From Monosiga brevicollis MX1 (lineage: Eukaryota; Opisthokonta; Choanoflagellata; Craspedida; Salpingoecidae), in assembly GCF_000002865.3 (NCBI RefSeq), contig NW_001865063.1, positions 24,622-52,927 on the forward strand: 28,306 nt of DNA, given 5' to 3'. The stretch's first letter is position 1; the number at the start of each line of letters is the position of its first letter. Made by a program: the position numbers and the translations under genes. The notes below the pieces were generated by a model. It saw only the letters and a program-made list of their open reading frames with translations, had not been told where the DNA came from and searched no databases. Shown here one piece after another: positions 1 through 9,354 of the stretch.

Positions 1-58
1 CTGCATCTATCACAAGGGCAGGCAGGCACGAGGAATCACGCTTCCCGTGTGTACGTGC

Positions 59-61
<3 letters not shown>

Positions 62-149
<88 letters not shown>
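62..149. repeat. (TG)n microsatellite
   Basis: An almost perfect TG dinucleotide run. Long apparent open frames of Cys-Val or Thr-His across it are products of the repeat and not genes. Confidence 0.97.
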
Positions 150-152
<3 letters not shown>

Positions 153-383
153 CGTGGCTGCTTTATTCGGGTGTGTGGCGCATTTGTCGGTTGGGCAGGA
201 GGCAAGAGGTAAATGCACGATCTGGTTTTATGTGTGTGTGCGTGTGTGTGGTGTTGGCGGGAAAAGCAGGATTAGTGGTGAATGGGTTGGGGCGTGCCAC
301 CCGTGCAAAATGGGTGCGTGCACCTCTCATCGTGTGCGAAAGCAAGTGGGCTGCATTCACCTGACGAGCCTGCCTGATCACGA

Positions 384-680
384 GGAAGACATCAAATGCA
401 TTTGCTTCGCATGTCTGCCGTTTTTTTTTTTTTTGTGCTTGTGTGCGTGTATGTGTGTGTGTGTGTGTGTGTGCGTGTGTGAAGTTGAATAACCAGACAC
501 TTTGGGCGTGAAGAGTAGTGAATGCATTCAATGAGCCCGTTACGGGATGCGATCATCAAAAGGGCATGGATTGCATTCAAATTGCGTGTTTGTTGCATTA
601 TGGCTGCCGTTTTTTTTTTTTTTTGGTGTGAATCCACGTCGTTCCACTTCATTTTTGGCGCGAAAAGTAGTGAGATGCTT
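384..680. repeat. Degenerate direct duplication with poly-T and GT tracts
   Basis: Two related blocks are visible. Block one (about 400-525) has a TGCCG-T(15) tract at 417-434, a GT run at 442-481, and GGCGTGAAGAGTAGTGAATGC at its end. Block two (about 590-680) has TGCCG-T(15) again at 606-624 and ends GGCGCGAAAAGTAGTGAGATGC. They look like an old duplication whose middle has diverged; block one gained a GT microsatellite. Nothing in it looks coding. It is the 5' flank of the nuclease-kinase gene. Confidence 0.5.
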
Positions 681-748
681 AGGCGACTTATGTTTGTTTT
701 CGGTCTTTGGAAAAGTCATGCACTGCTCACCTTTTCTGGTTTTTTTCT

Positions 749-3180
749 ATGCCTAGGATGGCGAGCAGTGGCAGTGCAGACGAGCGATCCGGCGCCGCTT
801 CGCGCCCAGCTAGAGCAACGGAAAAACCGAGCAAGGCTGGAGACAAACTGAGCAAGGCTGAAGACAAGCTTAAAAATGCTGAAGCCAGGCTGGACATCGC
901 TGAAGCCAAGCTGGACAGCGCTGAGGAACGTGCCCAGGCGTCCATGGACGAGCAAGCCAATGCCGAAGTGAACGTGGCCAAAGCCGAATTGGGCGTGGCC
1001 AAGGCCAAAGTGAAGGTGGCCGAAGCCAAACTGGGCGTGGCTGAAGCTAATGTGGAAGCGGCTACAAATGATGGAGACCGAGCCCGAGCCGAATCAAGTG
1101 TGGCCAATGCCAAATTGAAGGTGGCCGAAGCCGAATCAAGTGTGGCCAAAGCCGAAGTGAACGTGGCCAAAGCCGAAGTGAACGTGGCCAAAGCCAATCT
1201 GGGCGTGGCTGAAGCCAAAGTGGAAGCGGCTACAAATGACAAAGACCGAGCCCGAGCCGAATCAAGTGTGGCCAAAGCCGAAGTGAGCGTGGCCGATGCC
1301 AAAGTGAACGTGGCCAAAGCCGAAGTGAGCGTGGCCGATGCCAAAGTGAACGTGGCCAAATTCGAATTGGGCGTGGCCAAAGCCAAAGTGGAAGCGGCTA
1401 CAAATGACAAAGACCGAGCCCGAGCCGAATCAAGTGTGGCCAAAGCCGAAGTGAACGTGGCCGATGCCAAAGTGAACGTGGCCGATGCCAAAGTGAACGT
1501 GGCCAAAGCCGAAGTGAACTTGGTCATCTCGCGTCCACATTCCGCAGAGCTGAGCCATGTCTTTGAATCGTACTTGCAGACCTTGAAAGACGAAGTAGTC
1601 CGTGCTTCCCAGGCGCGGAATAACGCTGCGAACCCACCCATGGCGGCTGCAGTGAGCCCTCACCCCAGCAATCCTCTGGCGTGTTGGTGGCGCCAGCAAG
1701 TGCGGTCGTGTCCGGGGCTTCAGGGGACGGGTATCTAGACTATTACAATCAAGTGACCCGGAAGGGTCGATACAAAACAGCCGACGAGTCAGAGGTGGCC
1801 CCGTTCCGTTCGGAGCTCACGTCGGAGCAGGAAACCATGGCCGACAGCATTCCAAAGGGCCAGCGCACTTCGGAAGCAGATCTCCAAAACGCCTGGGATG
1901 ACTTTCTCCAGAAGCAGACAAAGAATATCCCATGTCGCGTTTGTAGCTCTCCCAATGCTGCAACTCTGGACCAGTTCAAGCCCGACATTGTGTTGGGGGC
2001 AAGATACCCTTACAGGGATGGCAACATTGCCTGCATTTTGGAGCTCAAGCGCAGCACGAACAAGTTTACAGCTTCGGCTCTTGGCCAACTCTTTTCTTAT
2101 TTAGATACATTGTTGGAGCTGTCTCCAGATCGACACTTCTGCTTTGGCGCGTTGGTGAACTGTTTCAACTTCCACATCATCCGGGCATATCGATGCCGCG
2201 GAACCGGCTTCATTCACTTCGAGACCATAATACAGGGCCATTTGGGGTCGGGCGCGCCCCTTGTCCGACTGCTGACCATGGAACCTAGTGAGCTTGGTTT
2301 CGTGGACTTGCGCGTGAACATTCCTGACAACGATGGGCAGCCATTGTATTACCATCCACACTGCTTTATCGGCAAAGGCAGGCATTGCGAGGCGTACAAA
2401 GGCATGTTTCAAGGCGAGACGGTCGTCTTCAAGATTTTCAAGAACGAAGCCGCCATGAAGCAGGAGCGTGACATGCTTAACAAGCTGGGTTTGGCTAAGG
2501 TTGAAAATGTGCCTGTCCTCAAGGGTTACTCGAAAGGGCACCCCTACTGCTGCGTCGTGACCCCTGTAGGCGAGGAATTTGCCACGCCTCCCACAAGACA
2601 CGAGCTATCAATGCTTTTGGACGTGCTCAAGGCCGCGCACAAGGCCGGGCTTGTTCATCGTGACCCGCTTCCCCGCAACTATTTTCGAGTGGGTTCAAAA
2701 ATCCTGTTCAACGACTGGGGGTCGGCTGAAGAGATTCGCACAGGCCAGCCAGTTGTACCCACTGGCTGGCCTTGTGAGCAAGCAGATGACATGATTGGCG
2801 AGGTTCGTACCGCTTGCTGCAGTGAATGTGGGAAGAATTGCAGTGTGCAAGCCCCCTCATGTTCGACTGGTTGTGGTTTGCAGAGTGAGGTGGTGCCCCA
2901 GTTCCGACATGACCTGGAAATGTTTGCAAAGGGCATCTTCTTGCGAATGGTGCGAAAGGGCGACTGGCCAAATGACCTGCGTAGCACTGATTTTTGGGAT
3001 GAGGGTTACTTGGGATCTACCTGGCGACCTGTCTTGAACGCTGCTCGCTCGCTACCCGATTTCCTTACCGGCTCACCCGAAGATTTTGTGAAAAACCACG
3101 ATGGGACATACGAGGGCTTCAGAAACATACTTTTGAAGTCCTATAGTCGCCTGCTCGCTCATGGGCCCACTTTGTTTTGA
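749..3180 (+). CDS. Heptad-repeat / PD-(D/E)XK nuclease-like / protein kinase (Crinkler-type effector architecture)
   Basis: Two overlapping open frames are read here as one gene. The ATG at 749 (second ATG at 758) opens an Ala-rich region of VAKAEVN-like heptads running to about 1520, then a unique segment to 1738. A second frame, open from 1624 to the TGA at 3180, encodes the rest. Numbering from 1681, it has a PD-(D/E)XK signature (P101-D102, then E121-L-K123 on a beta strand) and a kinase domain: glycine loop GKGRHCEAY at 231, VAIK-type lysine K251 (VVFKIFK), HRDPLPRNYF at 326 with catalytic D328 and N333, and metal-binding D345 in NDWGSAEE. All key kinase residues are present. A nuclease-fold domain ahead of a kinase is known from Crinkler/RHS-type (CR) effectors; that assignment is inference. 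The frames differ by -1, so a short intron or an indel lies between about 1570 and 1738. No intron was found in the effector part and no signal peptide is evident. Confidence 0.72.
830..1525 (+). repeat. 21-bp coding repeats (7-residue Ala-rich heptads) in higher-order units
   Basis: The DNA repeats with a 21-bp period, each unit encoding V-A-(K/D/E)-A-(E/K)-(V/L)-(N/S/G). Three larger units share the segment VEAATND(K/G)DRARAESS, encoded at about 1050-1110, 1229-1288 and 1388-1447. Those larger copies are close to identical in DNA, so they arose recently or are being homogenised. The protein should be a long, highly charged, Ala-rich helix or coiled coil. Confidence 0.9.
2739..2776 (+). other. 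Perfect-arm RNA hairpin inside the kinase coding region
   Basis: The arms are CACAGGCCAGCCAGT (2739-2753) and ACTGGCTGGCCTTGTG (2761-2776), giving 15 base pairs with one bulged base and a 7-nt loop. It sits just after the DWG motif and encodes TGQPVVPTGWPC, so the inverted repeat also creates a small protein-level echo (TGQP/TGWP). It may be a chance product of GC-rich coding DNA. Confidence 0.6.
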
Positions 3181-3359
3181 GCTGCTGCTTCAACTTTTGA
3201 TGTTTTTTTTCTCTCCTGTCCAGCTCAAATCGAGAGAACATCGCTACAACGCTTTTTGGCGCTACAAATGACTGCCACAGGGTCTTAACATCTGTACATT
3301 GAGAGTGTCTGGGTAAACAAGTCATCAAAAGCTGGCACGCTTGCTGGTAGTGTCGAATT
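3181..3359. other. 3' flank of the nuclease-kinase gene
   Basis: The segment holds a T8 tract at about 3201 and no recognisable gene. No canonical AATAAA signal was seen close to the stop at 3180. Confidence 0.4.
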
Positions 3360-4400
3360 GGAGAGCCGACGAGCAAAGAGAAGCCAAAGTGTAAAAAAAA
3401 ACGCGATGACAAATGGCAGCCGGGTCCTCAATCTGAGATTTCATGGCACGTCAATGTCAAGTAAACCTGGCCTCATTGACACCCTTGCCGTGTTGGTCAT
3501 AAAGCCACCTGAGACGCCCTGTGACACACAAGCCAGCGATTAGTACACAAAACTGGAAAAAAGCGCCCTTGGCCCCTTTGCCAACACCACATGGCAGCCG
3601 GGTCCACCATCTCAAATTCCGTTGCACGTCGGAGCAAATCATACATAATCTCCGTCAAGTGCTTGTGGCGCTCGCCACGGAGTCGAAACTCACCTGGGAC
3701 CACCTTGTAATACACAAGCCCTGACAGTAGTATCCCTCTCGAATGGCCTAAACTAACGTGTAAAAACAAACACTCCCATTGACACATGGCAGCCAGGCCT
3801 CTGATCTCAGTTTTCGTCTCACGTCAAAGCAAAGCACGCCCCACCTTTGCCATGTTCTTGGAGTGCTCACTGTCTAGTCCTCTCTTACCAGGGACCATCC
3901 TGCCACACGCCAGCCCTGGCATGAGTGCACCCCTCAAAACGGCCCATGCTTGAAAATAAAGCGCACCTTGACTTCTGCACCAACACCGACTGGCAGCCGG
4001 GCCTCTGTTCTCAACTATCGTCGCACGACAAAACAACAAAGCACGCCTCATTCATCTGGAACCATCCTGTGTGCCACAGCACTACCGTCAGAATCGTCCG
4101 GGGTGTCGCGCGCCAAAACTCGCAAAACGCATCCTTGCCCTCCGCTCTGGCAGCCGGCATCATGGATGGCATTTTCAACAACGGGCCGCAGATAGGTTCC
4201 TCACCTCCCTCCGAGCAGCTGTGTTTTGTGCCAATTATGAACAGGCTCCGGGCTCCTGGGCCTCGCTAGCGCGTCCATTGCGCACCAGTGGCCACGGCAC
4301 CTCATGGTCAGATCGAGGAATTGTCTTGACAACAAATGGCAGCCCAACACGAGATCAGCAAGATGGTCGATCCAACACGGTTGCACGGCAATGTCGTTTA
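3360..4400. repeat. Degenerate tandem repeat, unit about 160-205 bp, anchored on GGCAGCC
   Basis: The anchor ATGGCAGCC(G)GG or a close variant recurs at 3415, 3593, 3788, 3992, 4149 and 4338, spacings of 178, 195, 204, 157 and 189 bp. Each anchor is preceded by an A-rich stretch (for example GTGTAAAAA...) and the first four are followed by a block like TCTCAA(A/T)TTTCGT.GCACGTCAAAGCAA and later by CCTGT..(C/T)ACACAAGCC. Homology extends through the unit although identity is low. Short open frames across the array are inconsistent between units, so I read it as non-coding, satellite-like DNA. An old multicopy insertion is an alternative. Confidence 0.7.
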
Positions 4401-5487
4401 ACTACCCGTTCATTCCTGTCGCAGCTTGCACCTCAACCACAACGACGACAACGCCCCACCAGGAGCACGCGCGCCGCTCATGGCCCCGTTTCATCGAAAA
4501 ACCTTGTGTCCCAAGTCAATTGGTGCAACGGTCGCTGGGTTACAGTGGTCTCGAATAGGCTTGATCTAGGCGGGGTCGTGCCATGACTGAGAAACTCCGT
4601 GAAAAGCTCTTCTGACCATAGCAGTGTTGTGACGCTAGCTCGGCCCGCGGGGCAGCACCGCGTCTCAGAAGCAGCAGCCGAAAGTTCTTCTGCGTTGAAT
4701 GTCAGAATTTTGTGCAAATCCGGCGCCACCGTGGTGTCAATGACCTCGGATGTGGTTTCGGGGGGGCTTTTGCCAACAGCATTGGGAGCGGCTCTTCGCG
4801 TAGCAGCGTGTTTTCTCGACCAAAGGCACACTGAAGCACGTCACCCGGTGCCTTGCACAGCGGGCCGGATGGCACAAGCTTTGAGCCGTTGTTCGCAAAA
4901 CTCGAGCACGATTCTCGGCCCACCAGCAGCTAAGGCTGTCGCTGCACTAGTTGTGACTGCAGCTGCCTGATTCGATGGCAACCCTTCTTCTTTCGCCGAG
5001 GCCGGCTCCGGGCGACTCTGCTCTCGTCTTTGAAAGCAAAAATGAATTTGAGCTTGTGGCTCGCTTGACAGTTGTTGCGGGTCTTTTAGACATTGTTGAA
5101 GATATAATAATGTTCTCAATGTTTATTTACGCTGCATTTGAACCAGTTTGTGTAGTCTGACATTACTACTCTGCTTTTTAGCGTCGATGCACAAAAAAAA
5201 AAAAAAAAAAAAACTACAGACAGTGATTGGCGGACTCCCCTTTTAATTTTCTCAACCTCCTCCCCAGCTTGGCCAGAGGAGAATTGACGCAAGCTACTCT
5301 TCTACGTGCATCTTTCCACCGGATCGACAGCTGTCCCATTGTGCTGGCAGACTACACACCCTGCTTGTCCTGGGTTTGAAGTCCTGATCACCACAACGCC
5401 GAGGGATTCCATCTGAAAGTATACAAGCAGACGAATCGGCTGCGAGAGGCGCTTCGGCGGTTTGCGAGCAATGTGCATCTAGCAGTC
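4401..5487. other. Intergenic DNA with weak unassigned open frames
   Basis: No recognisable gene was found. Plus-strand frames at 4599-4970 and 4975-5160 and minus-strand frames at 4478-4831 and 4841-5119 overlap one another and show no known motif. On the minus strand an ATG at 5093 opens a basic 47-residue frame (starts MSKRPATTVKRATSS), about 100 bases downstream of the run of T complementary to 5193-5213. That resembles the T-rich tract plus start arrangement of other genes here, so a short intron-containing minus-strand gene is possible but not shown. Confidence 0.3.
5193..5213 (+). repeat. poly(A)21 tract
   Basis: A run of 21 A on the plus strand (poly-T on the minus strand). It could be a fossil retroposition tail or a T-rich promoter element for the minus strand; no target-site duplication was identified. 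Confidence 0.85.
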
Positions 5488-6953
5488 ATGGACCCCACCA
5501 ATGCCGTCCTCGAGCTGTCACAGGATCAAGACCTGGAAGTTTCATTACTGGACAAGGATGACTCAAGCCAATCCGACCCTGATGCGTCTGCACCCGACTG
5601 TGAAACAGCATCGCTTTTTTCCAAGATTGATGCGCGGAATCCGCTACTTCTGATAGCTCTGATCGCCTTTTGCATCAATTGCCAGCCTTCCGAGCCCTAT
5701 TTGGCTGCCTACCTCGATGATGTCAAGAATCTGACCGAGCAGCTTACGTCTGGCCCGCTGATACGTATGCCACGTTTGCGCTCTTCTTACCCTTGGGGCT
5801 GTTGACTGAGTTTGCGGGCTACTACAATGCCCTGGGCCTGGGCTTGCTCTGCCGACAAGGTACCCGTATGCTGCTCCTCTTTGGCCACGGCCTTTTGCCC
5901 GTCGTGCTCAGTCAGATCACATATGCTGCCTCCTCCGTCCTCAACACCGCGCTCTTTACCATCCTCTATACGGTCCTACCCACGGAGCACTTTGCTCGTG
6001 CCACGGGCTGGACGCGGGGTTGTTACCATTGCGGCAATGTGGTGGGTGCTCTCGTGGCTCAGGCACTTGTTTCATACGCTCATTGGCACGGGCGACGCAT
6101 GGACCTACTCTTTGTCTTCTCCTGCATCATGACCACACTGGGCTGCAGCGTTTATTTGTATGGACGCTGGCGGTGCCCCGCCCTTGGGCAACGTCCCGAC
6201 AAGGTCGTAGCCAGCGCTGCATTCCCAATTGTAAGATCACACCGTAGCTCTGGTTTTGGTGTGCTGGTACGGCGCCTCTGGCGAGACTATCAGGACCCCC
6301 ACATGGCTTTCTGGAGCGTCATTTTCACGTTTGGCTATGCTGCCACCTTTGTCTTTGGCAACTACTACCAAACCTTGCTGACATACCACTACACTCATGT
6401 GCCTTATGGGCTGATTGAAGCAGTGCTGGAGCTAGGATCCGTGGCTGGTACCACGTTGGCAGCGACCAGCCGTGGTACTTGGGCTGTCCATGCACGACCA
6501 CAAGCCATGGCCTGGCTCGCCACCTTGGTAGCAGCGGGTGCAACTTTTGCGGCCGCCTTCTGGCACGCGAAGCAGGGTGTTTTCATTGCTCTTATTGTGG
6601 CACAGTCTTTGGCGGCCCGGTTTTTGTTGGCGGCTGCCGCAACGCAAAGTGCGGCCCATCAGCGCTCTGAGCAATTTGCAGCCGCCACCACCGTCAATTC
6701 TTTCATTGGGCTGGCCTTGACCAGTGTGGTCATTGCGTGCATCTCAACTCGTCCAAATGCACCCACAAGTAATTACCTGGCGGCCGCTGCTACTCTTACC
6801 GTTGCTGGAACAGCACTGGCCTCGTTCGTTTACCGAGTTGTGCAGTGGCAGCGACAACGTGCGGCGCAGCGTGCTTCGATAATCAATGAAGGAACGTCGG
6901 CACAGAGTTGTAGCCTTGCGTTTGACCCTAGTCATTGTCGTTCCGCAGCCTGA
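5488..6953 (+). CDS. SLC19-like transporter (reduced folate / thiamine carrier family), with apparent frameshift
   Basis: A polytopic membrane protein of about 488 residues, close to the usual SLC19 size. The ATG at 5488 (MDPTNAVLEL) opens an acidic cytosolic tail, then the family-typical first segment with QPSEPYLAAYLDDVKNLT. In SLC19 proteins a PSEP(F/Y)L..YL....KNLT motif joins TM1 to TM2. The next conserved stretch, TYATFALFLPLGLLTEF, is in the -1 frame, so the frame switches near 5745-5768. From there the frame is open to the TGA at 6951-6953 with about ten further hydrophobic segments, basic loops between halves (WRCPALGQRPDK, then VRRLWRDYQDP) and a basic C-tail. An 89-bp intron at 5722-5810 (phase 0) would restore the frame but would delete most of TM2, so an indel is more likely. 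No other intron is needed. Substrate (folate, thiamine or other) cannot be told. Confidence 0.75.
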
Positions 6954-7030
6954 CCTGTGGTAGTCCGGTACCATGATACTCACTTGTAAAGTAATTGATG
7001 GCTGACGATGTTTGTGACAGAGCAAGTACA
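6954..7030. other. 3' flank between convergent genes
   Basis: A short spacer after the transporter stop. I see no AATAAA motif or stem-loop here. Confidence 0.35.
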
Positions 7031-7560
7031 TCAAACACACTTCGGTGACTGTGGTTTTTCATGACAGTAGTAGTTGCTCGCGAGGGCTACAGGGATGTTG
7101 ACGCGGTCGACAACACCCAGCGGGTGATTGACGATTAGCTTGAGCGCCAGGAAGCCAACCTCGAGCAGCGGTGTCGACAGACCTGCGTGCCGGCCGTCTT
7201 TGGGCACATGCTGCGAGCGGAAGACAGGCATCATTTTTAGGCCCGGACATGCCAGTTTTGCCCATGATGTTCCATTCATGCTCTTGGATCTGACCTTTGA
7301 TCTGATCATGCATGCGGATGTTGAAAGCAAGCGACTTGTTTAGGTTTGACTGGATGAGATGGCGAGGTTCCAGAGTCACAGCGCGGCTCAACAAGTACAG
7401 AGCTACATGGTGGTGGCATCTTCAAGAAGTGATCGCAATTGCCTTCTGGGGAAGACTTTTTGTGTCTGAAAGATCGCCTTTGAGCAGGAATGAAGCAGAT
7501 TCTCTAGCTTATAGTTGAAAATCGTCTGGAGGAAAGAACTAGATGTGGCATTGAAGGTGA
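7031..7560 (-). pseudogene. Broken coding-like segment downstream of the ParA-like gene
   Basis: Three minus-strand stretches in different frames read like protein: about 7560-7409 (contains IFNYKLENLLHSC and FPRRQLRSLLEDATTM), about 7394-7205 (contains RHLIQSNLNKSLAFNIRMH) and about 7230-7031 (contains LLEVGFLALKLIVNHPLGV, ending at a stop at 7031). Composition is mixed and non-repetitive, but each switch would need an indel or a short intron, and there are stops between them. No family was recognised. It may be a decayed gene that accompanied the ParA-like gene, or an intron-containing small gene. Confidence 0.35.
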
Positions 7561-7584
7561 TCAATTTTTACCCGTGGTCAACAC

Positions 7585-9354
7585 TTAATGACCAAGCTGA
7601 TCGTGACGTTCAGGCCGGTGGGTCAGGTTGATAATGATCTCTGCACAGTTCTGGAAAAGGAAAGCAAAGCGGTTGATGTTACCCAGATGTTTGTTGACTT
7701 TTTGAAGCGGTGTCAAAGTTAGAACACCGTTGTTAGCTTCATGTGATTTCAGGTGTTCTTTCTGCAAAAGGTGGACAGGGCAGCTTTCACGCTGGCTGAT
7801 GGCAGCCAGCTGGTAGAACTCATCGATCTGCTCCAGGACGGGAAAGTCGCGAGCCGTGGCGTCGGGATGAAGTGCATTGACGTGTTCACGTCGCAGCACA
7901 AAGCATGGGTCGACAACTCGTTCTTCGATTGTTTGAGAGCCAATAGATTCCAAGGCGGTTTTCGCCTTGCCATACCAATCTTGGTCGTTCCTCACCATCT
8001 CTCTCATCCCCGCAACTTCTTGAGGCTTCACGAGCGATTGTTTGGCAACCACGCCCTCTCCTTTCAGCGTCTGGTAAACAGGTGCAAACTTTGTGAGAAT
8101 GCCTCCAAGAAATTTGGGGCCTGGTGAATCAAAATCTTGCCCATGTTGCTTCAAAGGGAAAGGTCGCTTTGCCAAAGCACACGGTGACAGTGCCTCCTCA
8201 AGTACAAAGCCATCAGAATCAAACCGAACGCCTGTCTGACGGAGCTCCCTCTCAAGGCTTTTTGCCCAGGAACCTTGAGCCCCTGAATGATCCGGGAAAA
8301 AATATGGGGTGTCCACTGTTGAGAATTTCCACTGGCTTCGATCGTAACCAAGCACCATTTGCAGCCAGTTGGCCCAGTTGGATTGAGGCTCTGCCAAACC
8401 TTGCGCTTGAGCTGGTTGAAGCACGCCCGCAAGGTTTCTCACAGCCTCACGAGAAAAAAAATCGGGAAAAAAAGGTATCACAAAGTAGTGCGAAGAAAGC
8501 AGCGAGATCTTCGTGACGCCCCCAAGGGCTGGTGGAAGATCGAGCAGAATGGTGTGAATGTTGTAAGCTGCAGCTGTCATCCAGAGCAAGTGATACAGGA
8601 CACCCAACTGGCGAACAAATCGATGGTCAGTGCTTGCCACTTCGAGCTGTGTGGATGCCAGGGCCATCTTCATGTGGCCAGGCAGAAGGTAAAGCCGTGG
8701 CGTCTGCTCCTCGCTTTTTTCTTCGTCGACGCGCTTGGACTTTTTTCGCGATGGCTCCCCACTGGCTCCGTCCCGGCTGCCAACAACACCGTCTTTGCAA
8801 AGCTTCAAGCGCGTGAGCGTGGCTGGCTCAAGAGCTGCTCGCTTTTTGTCGTCCAAGACGTTTTTGATGGCATCGTACACGTTCCAGTTGCTGACGCGAT
8901 CGTAGTGGACATCATAAAATTTCTCGTAGTCCTCGGTCCCAAACTCCTTCAAAACGGTGCGACGCAATGCAAGTGCCGTCAGAGAGCACTGGGGATCCAA
9001 GTCGACGATGAGCACGCCAGGCACGTCCTCTGGCTTCCACAATGGCGCGTAAGGCTTGTGGCCAAGTGCGTCTGCGCCATGTTGAGCGTGGTGTTTCGCA
9101 AGCTCACAGCCAAGCGCAAATGTCGTGGTCGTCTTGCCCACACCGCCCTTAAAGTTGTACATGGAGATCATGTTGAAGGTGTTGAAATTCTGATAAAATC
9201 GCTTGCTCGATGTCTCAGAACTTGTGTCCAGCTCAATGAACTGAGGTTTGCCTGTTTTTTCTTCGACGCCAAGCTTCTTCCACTTGACTTTTTCATAAGT
9301 GGCAGCCTCTGTCGTGTTGTCCGCCACGGCTCCCTGGGCAGACGCTGACGCCAT
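7585..9354 (-). CDS. ParA/MinD-type ATPase (AAA_31-like), intronless
   Basis: A single open frame of 589 residues from the ATG at 9354 to the TAA at 7585-7587. It carries a deviant Walker A, NFKGGVGKTTTTFALG, with the signature lysine K-G-G at about residues 69-75, a Walker A' strand VLIVDLDPQCSLTALAL at about 113, and a Walker B-like strand TILLDLPPALGGVTKISLL near 268 followed by YFVIPFFPDFFSREAV, which matches the ParA 'IPVQPEYFALEG' region. A GGILTKFAPVYQTLKGEG segment fits the late ParA strand. Family members bind ATP, dimerise as a nucleotide-dependent switch and usually position plasmids, chromosomes or protein complexes in bacteria and archaea. The protein is longer than typical ParA (about 250-400 residues), with a charged insert (SRKKSKRVDEEKSEE) that could act as a nuclear localisation signal. 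It is not an Nbp35/Cfd1/GET3 type: the CXXC features of those are absent. Bacterial origin by transfer is inferred. Confidence 0.85.
   Translation of the reverse strand: MASASAQGAVADNTTEAATYEKVKWKKLGVEEKTGKPQFIELDTSSETSSKRFYQNFNTFNMISMYNFKGGVGKTTTTFALGCELAKHHAQHGADALGHKPYAPLWKPEDVPGVLIVDLDPQCSLTALALRRTVLKEFGTEDYEKFYDVHYDRVSNWNVYDAIKNVLDDKKRAALEPATLTRLKLCKDGVVGSRDGASGEPSRKKSKRVDEEKSEEQTPRLYLLPGHMKMALASTQLEVASTDHRFVRQLGVLYHLLWMTAAAYNIHTILLDLPPALGGVTKISLLSSHYFVIPFFPDFFSREAVRNLAGVLQPAQAQGLAEPQSNWANWLQMVLGYDRSQWKFSTVDTPYFFPDHSGAQGSWAKSLERELRQTGVRFDSDGFVLEEALSPCALAKRPFPLKQHGQDFDSPGPKFLGGILTKFAPVYQTLKGEGVVAKQSLVKPQEVAGMREMVRNDQDWYGKAKTALESIGSQTIEERVVDPCFVLRREHVNALHPDATARDFPVLEQIDEFYQLAAISQRESCPVHLLQKEHLKSHEANNGVLTLTPLQKVNKHLGNINRFAFLFQNCAEIIINLTHRPERHDQLGH

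Noticed and set aside
36-530. Long Cys-Val and Thr-His open frames
   Set aside because: They are translations of TG/GT microsatellites on both strands.
727-1641. 304-residue minus-strand open frame opposite the heptad repeat
   Set aside because: It mirrors the 21-bp repeat (Ala-Thr-Phe-Thr-Leu-Ala-Ser type) and has no motif; the plus strand continues into recognisable domains.
3521-4586. Several 60-170 residue open frames in the GGCAGCC repeat array
   Set aside because: Frames differ from unit to unit, and there are no motifs.
5722-5810. An 89-bp phase-0 intron repairing the transporter frame
   Set aside because: It would remove the conserved second membrane segment, which is present in the DNA in the shifted frame; an indel explains the data better.
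8359-9348. 329-residue plus-strand open frame
   Set aside because: It lies antisense to the ParA-like gene, whose motifs are clear, and shows no family features itself.
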